From: an uncultured Sphingomonas sp.
GTDB taxonomy: Bacteria > Pseudomonadota > Alphaproteobacteria > Sphingomonadales > Sphingomonadaceae
Assembly (NCBI GenBank): GCA_913775795.1
Contig: CAJYLT010000060.1
Coordinates: forward strand, 1-64,000
Reading direction: 5' to 3'
DNA: 64,000 bases
Part shown: in pieces, positions 45,795-55,090 of the stretch
Layout of the letters: each line of letters begins with the position of its first letter
Numbering within the stretch: the stretch's first letter is position 1
Notes under the pieces: generated by a model
Seen by the model: the letters and a program-made list of their open reading frames with translations, nothing else
What the model was told of the DNA's origin: nothing
Database searches by the model: none
Translations under genes and position numbers: made by a program

Positions 45795-46520
45795 TTATGC
45801 TTGTGGCTTGCGGACGATGGTCGCGGTGCCCTGCCCGCCGATGACGGCGGCAAGATTGCCCTCGTCGCGGATCGAAAAGACGACGATCGGGATGTCGCTG
45901 TCGCGGCAGAGCGCGACGGCGCTGGCGTCCATCACCTTGAGATTGTCGGCGAGCACGCGGTCGTAGCTGAGCTCGTCATAGCGGGTCGCGGTCGGCACCT
46001 TCTTCGGGTCGGCGTCGTATACGCCGTCGACGCTGGTGCCTTTGAACAGCGCGTCACAGCCCATTTCGGCCGCGCGGAGCGCCGCGGTGGTATCGGTCGT
46101 GAAGAACGGCAGGCCCGTGCCCGCCGCGAACAGGACGACCCGGCCCTTTTCCATGTGACGCTGCGCACGCCGGCGGACATAGGGCTCGCACACGCTGGCC
46201 ATCGGGATCGCCGACTGGACGCGGGTGTCGACGCCCGCCTTCTCCAGCGCGTTCTGCATGGCGAGCGCGTTCATGACGGTCGCCAGCATGCCCATGTAAT
46301 CGGCCGAGGCACGGTCGAAGCCCTGTGCGGCACCCGCCAGCCCGCGAAAGATGTTGCCGCCGCCGACGACCATGCACAGCTCGACGCCGCTGTCGGCGAT
46401 CGCCTTCACCTCTTCGGCGACGCGCGCGCAGGTTTCGGGATCGATGCCGTACTGGCCCTGGCCCATCAGGACCTCGCCCGAGAGCTTCAGAAGGATACGC
46501 TTGAAAGTGGGGCGGCTCAT
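45795..46520 (-). CDS. pyrH: UMP kinase
   Basis: A 241-residue amino-acid-kinase-fold UMP kinase. [28 protein letters not shown] and [20 protein letters not shown] are the nucleotide and UMP-binding motifs. It makes UDP for RNA, DNA and sugar-nucleotide synthesis. The ORF track uses a TTG 24 codons upstream inside the tsf terminator; the ATG giving [15 protein letters not shown] is the right start. Confidence 0.95.
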   Translation of the reverse strand: MSRPTFKRILLKLSGEVLMGQGQYGIDPETCARVAEEVKAIADSGVELCMVVGGGNIFRGLAGAAQGFDRASADYMGMLATVMNALAMQNALEKAGVDTRVQSAIPMASVCEPYVRRRAQRHMEKGRVVLFAAGTGLPFFTTDTTAALRAAEMGCDALFKGTSVDGVYDADPKKVPTATRYDELSYDRVLADNLKVMDASAVALCRDSDIPIVVFSIRDEGNLAAVIGGQGTATIVRKPQA

Positions 46521-46551
46521 GGGTCCCGCTTGGTTGAGTGAAGGGGGCAGC

Positions 46552-46584
46552 AAAACGGCGCGGACCTTAGGAGCCCCGCGCCGT
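46552..46584 (-). terminator. Intrinsic terminator between tsf and pyrH
   Basis: ACGGCGCGG (46555-46563) pairs perfectly with CCGCGCCGT (46576-46584), and on the minus strand the stem is followed by TTTT. It separates rpsB-tsf from pyrH, possibly as a partial terminator that lowers downstream expression. Confidence 0.65.
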
Positions 46585-46633
46585 GATGCCAACCTATTAC
46601 GCCCTTCCCCGCCATGGGCAAGGGCGGAACGGC

Positions 46634-47572
46634 TTAGTTCTTCGAGAGGCCCGCGGTCGCGGCGACTTCGGCAGCGAAGTCGCTCTCTTCCTTCTCGATG
46701 CCCTCGCCGAGCTGGAAGCGGACGTAATCGACCAGCTTGATCGACGCGCCGGCGTCCTTGGCCGCCTTCGCGATGACGTCGCCGACGGGGGTCTTGCCGT
46801 CCATCACGAACGCCTGCGTCAGAAGGGCGTTCTCCTTCTTGAACTTCTCGATCGGGCCATTGAGGATCTTCTGAGCGACCTCGTCCGACTTGCCGACGAT
46901 CTTCTCGGCGTTCTTCTCGCGCAGGATCGCGGCCTCGCGCTCGACGACCTCGGGGTCGAGATCCTCAGCGGTCAGCGCCAGCGGGAAGGCCGCGGCGACG
47001 TGCATCGCGATCTGCTTGCCCAGCGGCTCGAGCACGTCGACGCCGGCATCCGATTCGAGCGCGACGAGCACGCCGATCTTGCCGAGGCCCGGGGCGGCGG
47101 CGTTGTGGACGTACGGGATCACCGCGCCCTGCGTGACCGACACGGCCTTTGCGCGGCGGAGCACCTGGTTCTCGCCGATGGTCGAGATGTTGTTGGTCAG
47201 CACTTCCTCGACCGTGCCGCCGGCGGGCATCACCGCGCCCTTCAGCGCATCGACATTGTCACCCTGCTCGAGCGCGATCGTCGTGACGTTGCGGACGAAG
47301 TCCTGGAAAATCTCGTTCTTGGCGACGAAGTCGGTCTGCGAGTTCACCTCGACCGCCACGCCCTTGGTCCCGGCGACTGCGACGCCGACCAGGCCCTCGG
47401 CCGCGGTGCGGCTCGACTTCTTGGCGGCAGCCGCGAGGCCCTTGGTGCGCAGCCAGTCGACGGCGGCTTCCATGTCGCCGCCATTCTCGGCCAGCGCCTT
47501 CTTGCAATCCATCATGCCGGCGCCCGAACGCTCGCGCAGTTCCTTGACGGCGGCTGCCGTGATCTCGGCCAT
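46634..47572 (-). CDS. tsf: Elongation factor Ts
   Basis: A 312-residue guanine-nucleotide exchange factor for EF-Tu. The N-terminal UBA-like domain is [22 protein letters not shown]. The TDFVAKN motif of the core appears as [17 protein letters not shown], and duplicated core domains and the C-terminal helix module complete it. Length is normal for alphaproteobacteria. It follows rpsB by 109 bp, which contain a hairpin that could tune its expression relative to S2. Confidence 0.96.
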   Translation of the reverse strand: MAEITAAAVKELRERSGAGMMDCKKALAENGGDMEAAVDWLRTKGLAAAAKKSSRTAAEGLVGVAVAGTKGVAVEVNSQTDFVAKNEIFQDFVRNVTTIALEQGDNVDALKGAVMPAGGTVEEVLTNNISTIGENQVLRRAKAVSVTQGAVIPYVHNAAAPGLGKIGVLVALESDAGVDVLEPLGKQIAMHVAAAFPLALTAEDLDPEVVEREAAILREKNAEKIVGKSDEVAQKILNGPIEKFKKENALLTQAFVMDGKTPVGDVIAKAAKDAGASIKLVDYVRFQLGEGIEKEESDFAAEVAATAGLSKN

Positions 47573-47587
47573 GTCGATTTCCTTCTT

Positions 47588-47629
47588 AAAATGCGGGCGG
47601 GGTCAGTGCGAATTGCCCTGCCCCGCCCG
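47588..47629 (-). terminator. Hairpin with T-tract between rpsB and tsf
   Basis: CGGGCGGGG (47594-47602) and CCCCGCCCG (47621-47629) form a 9-bp stem. On the minus strand it is followed by CATTTTAAG. A partial terminator between rpsB and tsf is known in other bacteria; its activity here is inferred. Confidence 0.55.
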
Positions 47630-47681
47630 AATGACAGATCGGTGACGCGGGCGGTCACCCGACGCGCGTCTTGTCAGGCGA

Positions 47682-48467
47682 TCAGGCCTGCGCAGGCGCT
47701 TCCTCGGCCGGGGCCGTCTCGGTCAGCGCGGGCTCTGCCGGCGGCTCGGCCATCGCGCCGAAGTCCTGGCTCTGCATCGCGGCCTGGTTGTTGCCGCGGG
47801 TCGCGGCGATCGCCATCGCCTCGCAATAGAGGCGGATCGCACGGCTCGCGTCGTCGTTTGCCGGCACCGGGAAGGCGATGCCGTCGGGCGAGACGTTCGA
47901 ATCGAGGATCGCGACGACCGGGATGCCGAGCGTGTTGGCTTCCTTGATCGCCAGCTCTTCCTTGTTCGCGTCGATGACGAACATGATGTCGGGGATGCCG
48001 CCGAGATCACGGATGCCGCCGAGCGAAAGCTCCAGCTTGTCCTTCTCGCGCGTCAGGTTGAGCACTTCCTTCTTGGTCAGGCCGTGCGTGTCGCCCGACA
48101 GCTGCTCCTCGAGCGTCTTGAGGCGCTTGATCGAGCCCGAGATCGTCTTCCAATTGGTGAGCATGCCGCCCAGCCAGCGGTGGTTGACGAAATGCTGGCC
48201 CGACTTGCGCGCGGCCTCTGCGATCGGCTCCTGCGCCTGGCGCTTGGTGCCGACGAACAGGACCTTGCCGCCGCCGGCGACGGTCGACGACACGAAGTCG
48301 AGCGCGCGCGCGAACAGCGGCACGGTCTGCGACAGGTCGAGGATGTGGACGCCGTTGCGATCGCCGAAGATGTACGGCTTCATCTTGGGGTTCCAGCGAT
48401 GCGTCTGGTGGCCGAAGTGCGCGCCCGATTCGATCAGCTGGTGCATGGTGACGACAGGTGCCGCCAT
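47682..48467 (-). CDS. rpsB: 30S ribosomal protein S2
   Basis: A 261-residue S2. It has [50 protein letters not shown] and [26 protein letters not shown], the family blocks. The C-terminal 30 residues are an alanine/glutamate/proline-rich extension common in sphingomonads. AAGGAG lies 8 nt before the ATG, a near-perfect ribosome binding site. A structured leader lies further upstream. Confidence 0.96.
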   Translation of the reverse strand: MAAPVVTMHQLIESGAHFGHQTHRWNPKMKPYIFGDRNGVHILDLSQTVPLFARALDFVSSTVAGGGKVLFVGTKRQAQEPIAEAARKSGQHFVNHRWLGGMLTNWKTISGSIKRLKTLEEQLSGDTHGLTKKEVLNLTREKDKLELSLGGIRDLGGIPDIMFVIDANKEELAIKEANTLGIPVVAILDSNVSPDGIAFPVPANDDASRAIRLYCEAMAIAATRGNNQAAMQSQDFGAMAEPPAEPALTETAPAEEAPAQA

Positions 48468-48535
48468 AGGGATATCTCCTTCCGGTTAGTCCTCTGGGAA
48501 GCAAGCGACCCTCGGCACACCTGAAAGGTAGCGTC

Positions 48536-48579
48536 GGGCACCGGGTTATGGGCTTCCCATGCGGGTTGAGCGCGTGCCC
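48536..48579 (-). promoter_or_regulatory. Structured leader upstream of rpsB
   Basis: GGGCAC (48536-48541) can pair with GTGCCC (48574-48579), enclosing a hairpin ATGGG-CTT-CCCAT (48548-48560). The element lies about 70 nt upstream of the rpsB start on the template side for that gene. S2 leaders are known autoregulatory sites in other bacteria; I could not match this one to a defined family. The rest of the 265-bp gap holds the CtrA-like box described separately. Confidence 0.35.
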
Positions 48580-48687
48580 TTAGACGAGCACGACCCGGAG
48601 ATCAACGCTTGACAGACGGAACGGATGAGGAACATAAAGGGCTTGCAACGGGATCATGGAACCGGCTCGTCGCAAAGCTGTTCATAA

Positions 48688-48704
48688 GTAACGTTTCGTT
48701 AACC
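48688..48704 (+). promoter_or_regulatory. CtrA-like box upstream of the small membrane protein
   Basis: The sequence GTAACGTTTCGTTAACC matches TTAA-N7-TTAACC with one mismatch and resembles the box before ctrA (TTAG-N7-TTAACC). It ends 28 nt before the GTG start of the small membrane-protein gene. Confidence 0.45.
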
Positions 48705-48732
48705 GTGTTCCGCGGTTCGAGGAGTGGGTCAG

Positions 48733-48954
48733 GTGGTCGCTATTCTCGCTTTTGCGCTGTTCGCTTTTGCCGGTTTCGTCGCATTGGGCGTGATCGCCGC
48801 GACGATCGCGCCGTACCGCGCGCGGATCGCTTGCCTGCTGGTGCATGGCACGCAGAGCCGGATCGCTGCACTGCCGCCGCTGCCCTCGCGCGGCGAGACG
48901 CGGGCTACGCCGCGGCTGACGGCCTCGCCGGCGCATCTGCGCGCAGCCGCCTGA
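48733..48954 (+). CDS. Small single-span membrane protein, unknown
   Basis: A 73-residue protein with one N-terminal transmembrane segment (VAILAFALFAFAGFVALGVIAATIA) followed by a basic cytoplasmic tail (PYRARIACLLVHG and a serine/proline/arginine-rich end). GAGGAG lies 8 nt before the GTG at 48733, which I prefer over the GTG at 48724 used in the ORF track. I recognise no family. It stands alone between rpsB (divergent) and pssA (convergent), and its 3' end overlaps pssA by 50 bp. The CtrA-like box upstream suggests cell-cycle control. Confidence 0.6.
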   Translation: MVAILAFALFAFAGFVALGVIAATIAPYRARIACLLVHGTQSRIAALPPLPSRGETRATPRLTASPAHLRAAA

Positions 48955-49690
48955 CGCGGGCATAGGCGGCGATGCTGAACGGGATCGTCGCCACATAGGC
49001 CAGGCAGATGACGCTGAGCGTCTGCCACGGCGCCGAGACCATCGCGGCGGCAAAGATCACGACGACCGCCAGCGCCTCGAACCGCACACGCCGACGCAGG
49101 CGAAGCGACGACCAGGAGAAGGTCGCGAGGCTCGAAACCATCAGGAACGCAGTGAACGCCACCCATGGCGCGACGAGCCAAGGCGAGCGGAACACCGCTT
49201 CCTCGGTCCAGAACCATAGATACATCGGCAACATCGCAAGACCCGCGCCCGCGGGTGCGGGTACGCCGGTCAGGAAGCCAGCCGACTTGTGCGGCTGCTC
49301 CGCAACGTCGATGTTCGCGTTGAATCGGGCAAGGCGCAGTGCGCAGAAGACGGCGTAGATCAACGCCGCCAGCCATCCGATCCGCGGGATACCCATGAGC
49401 GACCAGAGATAGACGATGAGCGCGGGCGACACGCCGAAGCTGATCGCGTCGGACAGGCTGTCGAGCTCGGCGCCGAACCGACTCTCGCCGCGGACGAGCC
49501 GGGCGATCCGCCCGTCGATCCCGTCGAGCACCCCGGCCAGCAGCACCATCAGCACCGCCCGCTCCCAATCGCCGGCGATCGCGAAGCGGATGCCCGTCAG
49601 GCCCGAGCACAGCGCCATGGCGGTGACGGCATTCGGCGCGATCGCACGCAGCGGCAGGCCGCGACCCGGACGGCGGGGGCGAAGCGCCAT
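48905..49690 (-). CDS. pssA: CDP-diacylglycerol-serine O-phosphatidyltransferase
   Basis: A 261-residue membrane CDP-alcohol phosphatidyltransferase with about eight hydrophobic segments. The family motif is LDGIDGRIARLVRGESRFGAELDSLSD, with the aspartates binding metal and CDP. It makes phosphatidylserine, which Psd decarboxylates. It overlaps psd by one base, so the two are co-transcribed. Its C-terminal region (RRLRADAPARPSAAA) is encoded opposite the end of the small membrane-protein gene. Confidence 0.94.
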   Translation of the reverse strand: MALRPRRPGRGLPLRAIAPNAVTAMALCSGLTGIRFAIAGDWERAVLMVLLAGVLDGIDGRIARLVRGESRFGAELDSLSDAISFGVSPALIVYLWSLMGIPRIGWLAALIYAVFCALRLARFNANIDVAEQPHKSAGFLTGVPAPAGAGLAMLPMYLWFWTEEAVFRSPWLVAPWVAFTAFLMVSSLATFSWSSLRLRRRVRFEALAVVVIFAAAMVSAPWQTLSVICLAYVATIPFSIAAYARVRRLRADAPARPSAAA

Positions 49691-50424
49691 TACTGGGCGA
49701 CGCCCGTCGGCGCCTCGACCCCGATACGGCCGATGATCGTCTCGCCCGCGACGCTGCGCTGGCCGAGAATGACCTGCGGCTCATAACCCGCTGGCAGGAA
49801 CACATCGACACGGCTGCCGAAGCGGATGAGGCCGATGCGCTGGCCCGCGACGACCATGTCGCCCGGCTTCACGAAGGCGAGGATGCGGCGCGCGATGAGG
49901 CCGGCGATCTGGGTGAAGCCGAAGCGGGTGCCGTCCGGCGCCTCGACGACGATATGCTGGCGCTCATTCTCGTCCGACGCCTTGTCGAGGTCGGCGTTCA
50001 CGAACTTGCCCGAGATATAGACGACCTGACGGATCGTGCCGGTGATCGGCGTACGATTGATGTGCACGTCGAACACGCTCATGAAGATCGACACGCGCGT
50101 CAGCGGCCCCTCGCCCAGCCCCTGCGGACCAGAAAGCTCGGGCGGCAGCGCGACCTGCTGGATCATCGTCACCAGGCCATCGGCGGGCGCGACGATCAGC
50201 CCTGGCCCCTGCGGCGTCACCCGGACGGGATCGCGGAAGAAAGCGGCGACCCAGAGCGTGACGCCCAGGAACGGCCAGGTCCAGAACCAGCCCCCGCTGA
50301 TGAAATAGACCAGTGCCGAGATCGCCAGCGCGATCAGGACGTATTTGCGCCCCTCGGGATGGACGGCGGGGAAGCGCCACTTGACGGTCGAGGTGGCGAT
50401 GGGCGGCTTTTCGAGTGATGGCAT
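49690..50424 (-). CDS. psd: Phosphatidylserine decarboxylase
   Basis: A 244-residue proenzyme of the short (PSD-A) type. Two N-terminal hydrophobic segments anchor it. The cleavage and pyruvoyl-forming site is the GS pair in [14 protein letters not shown] near the C-terminus, and [16 protein letters not shown] supplies a conserved His region. It makes phosphatidylethanolamine. The pair psd-pssA is a standard operon in alphaproteobacteria. It diverges from icd. Confidence 0.94.
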   Translation of the reverse strand: MPSLEKPPIATSTVKWRFPAVHPEGRKYVLIALAISALVYFISGGWFWTWPFLGVTLWVAAFFRDPVRVTPQGPGLIVAPADGLVTMIQQVALPPELSGPQGLGEGPLTRVSIFMSVFDVHINRTPITGTIRQVVYISGKFVNADLDKASDENERQHIVVEAPDGTRFGFTQIAGLIARRILAFVKPGDMVVAGQRIGLIRFGSRVDVFLPAGYEPQVILGQRSVAGETIIGRIGVEAPTGVAQ

Positions 50425-50570
50425 CGCGCGGGTCTAACCGTGCCGGTCCCGCGATACAATCAGTTGTGGCAATAGCCCGCCAGCAAAGCCGATCGCCCCC
50501 GCGGTTGATCCCGGCGCGCGCGCGGCTTAGGGAGCGCGCAAACCTCCCTCAAGGATACAGCGAGACGTTG

Positions 50571-51791
50571 ATGGCGAAGATCAAGGTGAAGACGCCCGTC
50601 GTGGAGATCGACGGCGATGAAATGACCCGGATCATCTGGGCGTGGATCCGCGAGCGCCTGATCCTCCCCTATCTCGACATCGACCTCGAATATTACGACC
50701 TCGCCGTCGAGAAGCGCGACGAGACCGACGACAAGATCACCGTCGATTCGGCCAAGGCGATTCAGAAGTACGGCGTCGGCGTGAAGTGCGCGACGATCAC
50801 TCCCGACGAGCAGCGGGTCGAGGAGTTCGGCCTCAAGAAGATGTGGAAGTCGCCGAACGGCACGATCCGCAACATCCTGGGCGGCGTGGTCTTCCGCGAG
50901 CCGATCGTCATCAAGAACGTCCCCCGCCTCGTCCCCGGCTGGACGCACCCGATCGTCGTCGGCCGCCATGCGTTCGGCGACCAGTATCGCGCGACCGACT
51001 ATCGCGTGCCGGGCCCGGGCAAGCTGCGCCTCGTTTTCGAGGGCGATGACGGCACCGTGATCGACGAGGAGGTGTTCAAGTTCCCCTCGGCCGGCGTCGC
51101 GATGGCGATGTACAATCTCGACGACTCGATCCGCGATTTCGCGCGCGCCAGCCTGAACTACGGCCTCGGCCGCGGCTGGCCGGTGTACCTGTCGACCAAG
51201 AACACGATCATGAAGGCCTATGACGGGCGCTTCAAGGACATCTTCCAGGAGGTGTTCGAGACCGAATTCGCGCCCCAGTTCAAGGAAGCCGGCATCGAGT
51301 ATCAGCACCGCCTGATCGACGACATGGTGGCCAGCGCGCTCAAGTGGCACGGCGAGTTCGTGTGGGCGTGCAAGAACTACGACGGCGACGTCCAGTCGGA
51401 CACGGTGGCGCAGGGCTTCGGCTCGCTCGGCCTCATGACCTCGGTCCTGATGACCCCCGACGGCAAGACGATCGAGGCGGAGGCGGCGCACGGCACCGTC
51501 ACGCGCCACTATCGCCAGCACCAGCAGGGCAAGGCGACGTCGACCAACCCGATCGCGTCGATCTTCGCTTGGACCGGCGGCCTCAAGTATCGCGGCAAGT
51601 TCGACGGCACCCCCGACGTGACCCGCTTCGCCGAGACGCTGGAGCGCGTCTGCGTCGAGACAGTCGAGGGCGGCGCGATGACCAAGGATCTCGCGATCTT
51701 GATCGGTCCGGACCAGCCCTGGATGACGACCGAGCAGTTCTTCGAGGCGATCCGCGTGAACCTCGAAACCGCGATGGGCGAGTGGAAGTAA
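50571..51791 (+). CDS. icd: NADP-dependent isocitrate dehydrogenase
   Basis: A 406-residue dimeric (eukaryote-like, subfamily II) isocitrate dehydrogenase. It begins [51 protein letters not shown] binds isocitrate, [28 protein letters not shown] the metal, and [19 protein letters not shown]. It produces 2-oxoglutarate in the TCA cycle and NADPH. The ORF track's 52 extra codons are upstream non-coding DNA. A strong terminator follows. Confidence 0.96.
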   Translation: MAKIKVKTPVVEIDGDEMTRIIWAWIRERLILPYLDIDLEYYDLAVEKRDETDDKITVDSAKAIQKYGVGVKCATITPDEQRVEEFGLKKMWKSPNGTIRNILGGVVFREPIVIKNVPRLVPGWTHPIVVGRHAFGDQYRATDYRVPGPGKLRLVFEGDDGTVIDEEVFKFPSAGVAMAMYNLDDSIRDFARASLNYGLGRGWPVYLSTKNTIMKAYDGRFKDIFQEVFETEFAPQFKEAGIEYQHRLIDDMVASALKWHGEFVWACKNYDGDVQSDTVAQGFGSLGLMTSVLMTPDGKTIEAEAAHGTVTRHYRQHQQGKATSTNPIASIFAWTGGLKYRGKFDGTPDVTRFAETLERVCVETVEGGAMTKDLAILIGPDQPWMTTEQFFEAIRVNLETAMGEWK

Positions 51792-51817
51792 GGCTTTCGC
51801 CGCTAATGGATTGAAAG

Positions 51818-51848
51818 GGGCGCCCCGGGAAACCGGGGCGCCCTTTTT
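51818..51848 (+). terminator. Rho-independent terminator of icd
   Basis: GGGCGCCCCGG and CCGGGGCGCCC form a perfect 11-bp stem with a GAAA loop followed by TTTTT. It lies 26 nt after the icd stop. Confidence 0.93.
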
Positions 51849-51892
51849 CTCATGGGTTGACCGGACCTACGGGAAGCGACCACTCTGTCCGC

Positions 51893-52312
51893 ATGAAATG
51901 GTCGGTCGTAAGGGCGTGGGGCGCGAAGATCGCCCTTTCCGTTGCTCTCATGGTGTTTGGTGCCGACCTATGGTCGCTCTATCTTTGCAGCATCGAACCT
52001 ACACTCGCGGCAAGCATTGACCGTCTTAACGACTGGTTTGGTCCGACGCTGATCGCGCTCATGGCGCTGTATCACTGGCTTAGCCCCGCGATAGAAAACG
52101 AGGCTTACAAAGATGTTTCGCCTCGGCTGTCCGGAGCGGTAACTGTCGTGCTGGTTGGTACGGCAGCGGCGATCGCGTTGGTCAGTTACAGCGCGGCATT
52201 GGCGGCGGGCACATGGCTGTTGGCGATCCTTGTCACCATCGTAATCTGGCGGTTCGCGTCAAAGAATGCCGACCAGATCGGTGAGGCAAGATTCGGCGTG
52301 ACAGGCGACTAG
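51893..52312 (+). CDS. Small polytopic membrane protein, unknown
   Basis: A 139-residue protein with three to four hydrophobic segments (about 10-30, 45-65, 80-100 and 105-125) and a charged C-terminal tail (RFASKNADQIGEARFGVTGD). I chose the ATG giving MKWSVVRAWGAKIALSVAL over an upstream start 12 codons earlier near the icd terminator. Its codon use looks less GC-biased than its neighbours (for example GTTGGTACGG and AAAGATGTT), which could mean recent acquisition. I recognise no family. It converges with mltG, with 4 bp between the stops. Confidence 0.6.
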   Translation: MKWSVVRAWGAKIALSVALMVFGADLWSLYLCSIEPTLAASIDRLNDWFGPTLIALMALYHWLSPAIENEAYKDVSPRLSGAVTVVLVGTAAAIALVSYSAALAAGTWLLAILVTIVIWRFASKNADQIGEARFGVTGD

Positions 52313-52316
52313 GCCC

Positions 52317-53285
52317 TTACATCTCCCCGCGCGCCTTCCGGATGGCGTACCATTTCGCCACGTTGGCATTGTGCTCGGCCAGCGTGTTGGCGAAGACGTG
52401 CCCGCCCTTTCCGTCCGCCACGAAATACAGCGCGGGCGACGGGGCCGGGTCGAGCACCGCGTCGATGCTCTTGCGGCCGGGATTGGCGATTGGACCCTCG
52501 GGCAGGCCCGTCATCGCATAGGTGTTGTAGCCGTTGACCGCATTGACCTCCGACCGGAGGATGCGGTGGCCCAGCGGGCGGCCCTTCGTCAGCGGGTAGA
52601 TGATCGTCGGGTCTGCCTGTAGCCGCATCCCCTGGCGCAGGCGGTTGGAGTAGACCGCCGCCACCGTCCGCCGCTCCGCCTCCACCGCGGTTTCCTTCTC
52701 GACGATCGAGGCGAGGATCAGCGCTTCGCGCGGGGTCGAGACGGCGATGCCGGGTTTGCGGCGCTGCCATGCCTCGGCAAGGTAGCGGTCCATCGCGCGC
52801 TGCATCCGGCCGAGCACCGCCGCGCGCGTCTCGCCGCGCTGATAGCTGTAGCTGTCGGGCAGGACCGACCCCTCGGCGGGCACGCCGACCTTGCCGGTCA
52901 GTTCGGGCGCACGCATCAGCGCCTCCTGCACCAGCACCGAGGGCAGCCCTTCGGGCACGGGCACGAAGCGTTGGAGCGTCTTGCCGCCCTGCATCAGCTT
53001 CAACAGGTCCGCCTGGCTGATCCCGGCGGGCAGCGGATATTCGCCCGCGCGGATCGGATCGGACGAGCCGAACAGCTTGGCGAACAGCACGAAGCGGCTC
53101 GCCGAGCTTATCGCGCCCGCCTTTTCCAATTCGTCCGCCGCGCGCGTCAGGCTGGCGCCCGCGGGGACGACGACGCTTTTGTTGGCGGGCAGCGGCCCCT
53201 TGCCGCCCCAGCTCTGCATCACCCCGAACAGCACCGCGATCATCGCGAGGCCGAGGATCAGGCCGAGGCAGCCAAGACGCTTCAT
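52317..53285 (-). CDS. mltG: Endolytic murein transglycosylase MltG
   Basis: A 322-residue YceG/MltG protein with one N-terminal membrane segment (LGLILGLAMIAVLFGVM). A LysM-like region follows, then the catalytic domain with the glutamate in LASIVEKETAVEAERR and YNTYAMTGLPEGPIANPG. It cuts nascent glycan strands and may terminate their polymerisation. It follows fabF by 10 bp on the same strand, the usual acpP-fabF-mltG order in proteobacteria. Confidence 0.95.
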   Translation of the reverse strand: MKRLGCLGLILGLAMIAVLFGVMQSWGGKGPLPANKSVVVPAGASLTRAADELEKAGAISSASRFVLFAKLFGSSDPIRAGEYPLPAGISQADLLKLMQGGKTLQRFVPVPEGLPSVLVQEALMRAPELTGKVGVPAEGSVLPDSYSYQRGETRAAVLGRMQRAMDRYLAEAWQRRKPGIAVSTPREALILASIVEKETAVEAERRTVAAVYSNRLRQGMRLQADPTIIYPLTKGRPLGHRILRSEVNAVNGYNTYAMTGLPEGPIANPGRKSIDAVLDPAPSPALYFVADGKGGHVFANTLAEHNANVAKWYAIRKARGEM

Positions 53286-53295
53286 TGCGAAGGGC

Positions 53296-54558
53296 TCAAT
53301 CGATCGCCTTCATGACGAGCGAGGCGTTGGTGCCGCCGAACCCGAAGGAATTGTTGAGGATCGCGCGTACCTTCCGCTCCTTGGCGACGTGGGGGACGAG
53401 ATCGACGCCCGCGCAATTCTCACTCGGATTGTCGAGGTTGAGCGTCGGCGGCACGATCGAATCGCGCATCGCGAGGATGCAGAAGATCGATTCGACCGCG
53501 CCCGCGCCGCCCAGAAGGTGGCCGATCGCCGACTTGGTCGAGCTCATCGACATGCCCTCCAGCGCCGAGCCGAACAGGCGGCGGACCGCGCCCAGCTCGA
53601 GCTCGTCGCCGAGCGGGGTCGAGGTGCCGTGCGCGTTGACATAGTCGATGTCGGACAGGCTGAGCCCCGACTTGCGCATCGCCATTTCCATGCTGCGATA
53701 CGCGCCCGACCCCTCGGGATGCGGGGCGGTCACGTGATAGGCGTCGCCCGACAGGCCGTAGCCGATCACCTCGGCATAGATGTTGGCGCCGCGCGCCTTG
53801 GCGTGCTCGTACTCTTCGAGGCAGACGACGCCCGCGCCCTCGCCCATGACGAAGCCGTCGCGGTCGCGGTCATAGGGGCGGCTGCCCTTTTCGGGCGTAT
53901 CGTTGAAATTCGTCGACAGCGCGCGCGCCTGTGCGAATCCGGCGATGCCGATCGGGCAGATCGCCCCTTCCGCACCGCCCGCGAGCATCACGTCGGCATC
54001 GTCCATCGCGATCATCCGCGCAGCATCGCCGATCGAGTGCGCGCCGGTAGAGCAGGCGGTGACGACCGCGTGATTCGGCCCCATCAGCCCGTACTTGATC
54101 GACACCTGACCCGAGATCAGGTTGATGAGGCGACCGTGGACGAAATGCGGGCTGACGCGGCTCGGCCCCTTGCGGTCGAGGACGAGCGATTCGCTCTCGA
54201 TCCCCGGCAGGCCGCCGATCCCCGCACCGATCGAGCAGCCGGCGCGATAGCGCTCCTCCTCGCTCATGTCGGTGAGGCCGGCATCCTCGAGCGCCTGTCC
54301 GGCGGCGTCGATGCCGAAGATGATGAACGGGTCGACCTGACGCTGAACCTTGTGGTCGACGCGCTTGTACGGGTCGAAGCCATATTCGTGGTCGGCGGGC
54401 TTCACCTCGCACGCGATGCGGCACTTGTAGTCCGCGGCGTCGAAGTGGGTGATCGGGCCGGCGCCGGACTTGCCCGCTATCAGGTTCTTCCACGCGGTTT
54501 CGACCTCGGCGCCCAGCGGCGTGACGAGACCCAGGCCTGTGACGACGACGCGGCGCAT
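53296..54558 (-). CDS. fabF: 3-oxoacyl-ACP synthase II
   Basis: A 420-residue thiolase-fold condensing enzyme. The catalytic cysteine is in VTACSTGAHSIGDAARM, and the two histidines are in NAHGTSTPLGD and IGHLLGGAGAVE. It elongates acyl-ACP and is important for cis-vaccenate formation. GGAGAG lies upstream of the ATG giving MRRVVVTGLGLVTPLG; the ORF track's start is 15 codons further up. It lies about 210 bp after acpP, behind a hairpin. Confidence 0.95.
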   Translation of the reverse strand: MRRVVVTGLGLVTPLGAEVETAWKNLIAGKSGAGPITHFDAADYKCRIACEVKPADHEYGFDPYKRVDHKVQRQVDPFIIFGIDAAGQALEDAGLTDMSEEERYRAGCSIGAGIGGLPGIESESLVLDRKGPSRVSPHFVHGRLINLISGQVSIKYGLMGPNHAVVTACSTGAHSIGDAARMIAMDDADVMLAGGAEGAICPIGIAGFAQARALSTNFNDTPEKGSRPYDRDRDGFVMGEGAGVVCLEEYEHAKARGANIYAEVIGYGLSGDAYHVTAPHPEGSGAYRSMEMAMRKSGLSLSDIDYVNAHGTSTPLGDELELGAVRRLFGSALEGMSMSSTKSAIGHLLGGAGAVESIFCILAMRDSIVPPTLNLDNPSENCAGVDLVPHVAKERKVRAILNNSFGFGGTNASLVMKAID

Positions 54559-54694
54559 GTGAAACTCTCCGTCCATCGGCCCCGCGCGGGGGCCATCCTT
54601 CATCGATCGTGCGGGACCTTTAGTGACGCCACGGAAAGCCCCGCCGCATCGACGCGATCAAGGGGCTGACCGACGCGCTGTCAAGCGCCGCACA

Positions 54695-54735
54695 TAAACA
54701 AACGGCCCCCCGCCCGGCCCATGGGGCGCGGGCGG
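54695..54735 (-). terminator. Hairpin terminator after acpP
   Basis: CCGCCCG (54710-54716) and CGGGCGG (54729-54735) form the stem. On the minus strand it is followed by GGGGCCGTTTGTTTATG, a T-rich stretch. It may set the high acpP to low fabF expression ratio. I see nothing else in the acpP-fabF gap. Confidence 0.55.
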
Positions 54736-54771
54736 AGAGCCGCGAACGTCTTCTAACGAGACGGGCTCAAA

Positions 54772-55008
54772 TCAGCCCTTGTGCTCGTCGATATAGGTGA
54801 TCGCGTCCTTGACGGTCGTGATCTTCTCAGCGGCATCGTCGGGGATCTCGACGCCGAACTCTTCCTCGAACGCCATGACCAGCTCGACGATGTCGAGGCT
54901 GTCGGCGCCCAGATCGTCGATGAAGCTGGCGTCCTCGGTCACCTTCTCGGCCTCGACGCCCAGATTTTCGACGACGATCTTCTTCACGCGATCGGCGGTG
55001 TCGCTCAT
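54772..55008 (-). CDS. acpP: Acyl carrier protein
   Basis: A 78-residue acidic helical protein. The phosphopantetheine-attachment serine is in [21 protein letters not shown]. It carries growing acyl chains for FabD, FabG, FabZ and FabF. AGAGGA lies 7 nt before the ATG giving [17 protein letters not shown]; the ORF track uses a TTG two codons earlier. It sits between fabG and fabF. Confidence 0.97.
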   Translation of the reverse strand: MSDTADRVKKIVVENLGVEAEKVTEDASFIDDLGADSLDIVELVMAFEEEFGVEIPDDAAEKITTVKDAITYIDEHKG

Positions 55009-55090
55009 TCCCAAATCCTCTTGTGGGGTTCTTTCGATTACCTGAACGCCCTATCGGGCCAAATCCGCGCTGGCAAGTGGGCGTCGGTGG

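Noticed and set aside
48609-48638. TTGACA-N18-CATAAA as a plus-strand promoter
   Set aside because: The -10 match is poor and it lies about 95 nt upstream of the small ORF beyond the CtrA-like box; chance match cannot be excluded.
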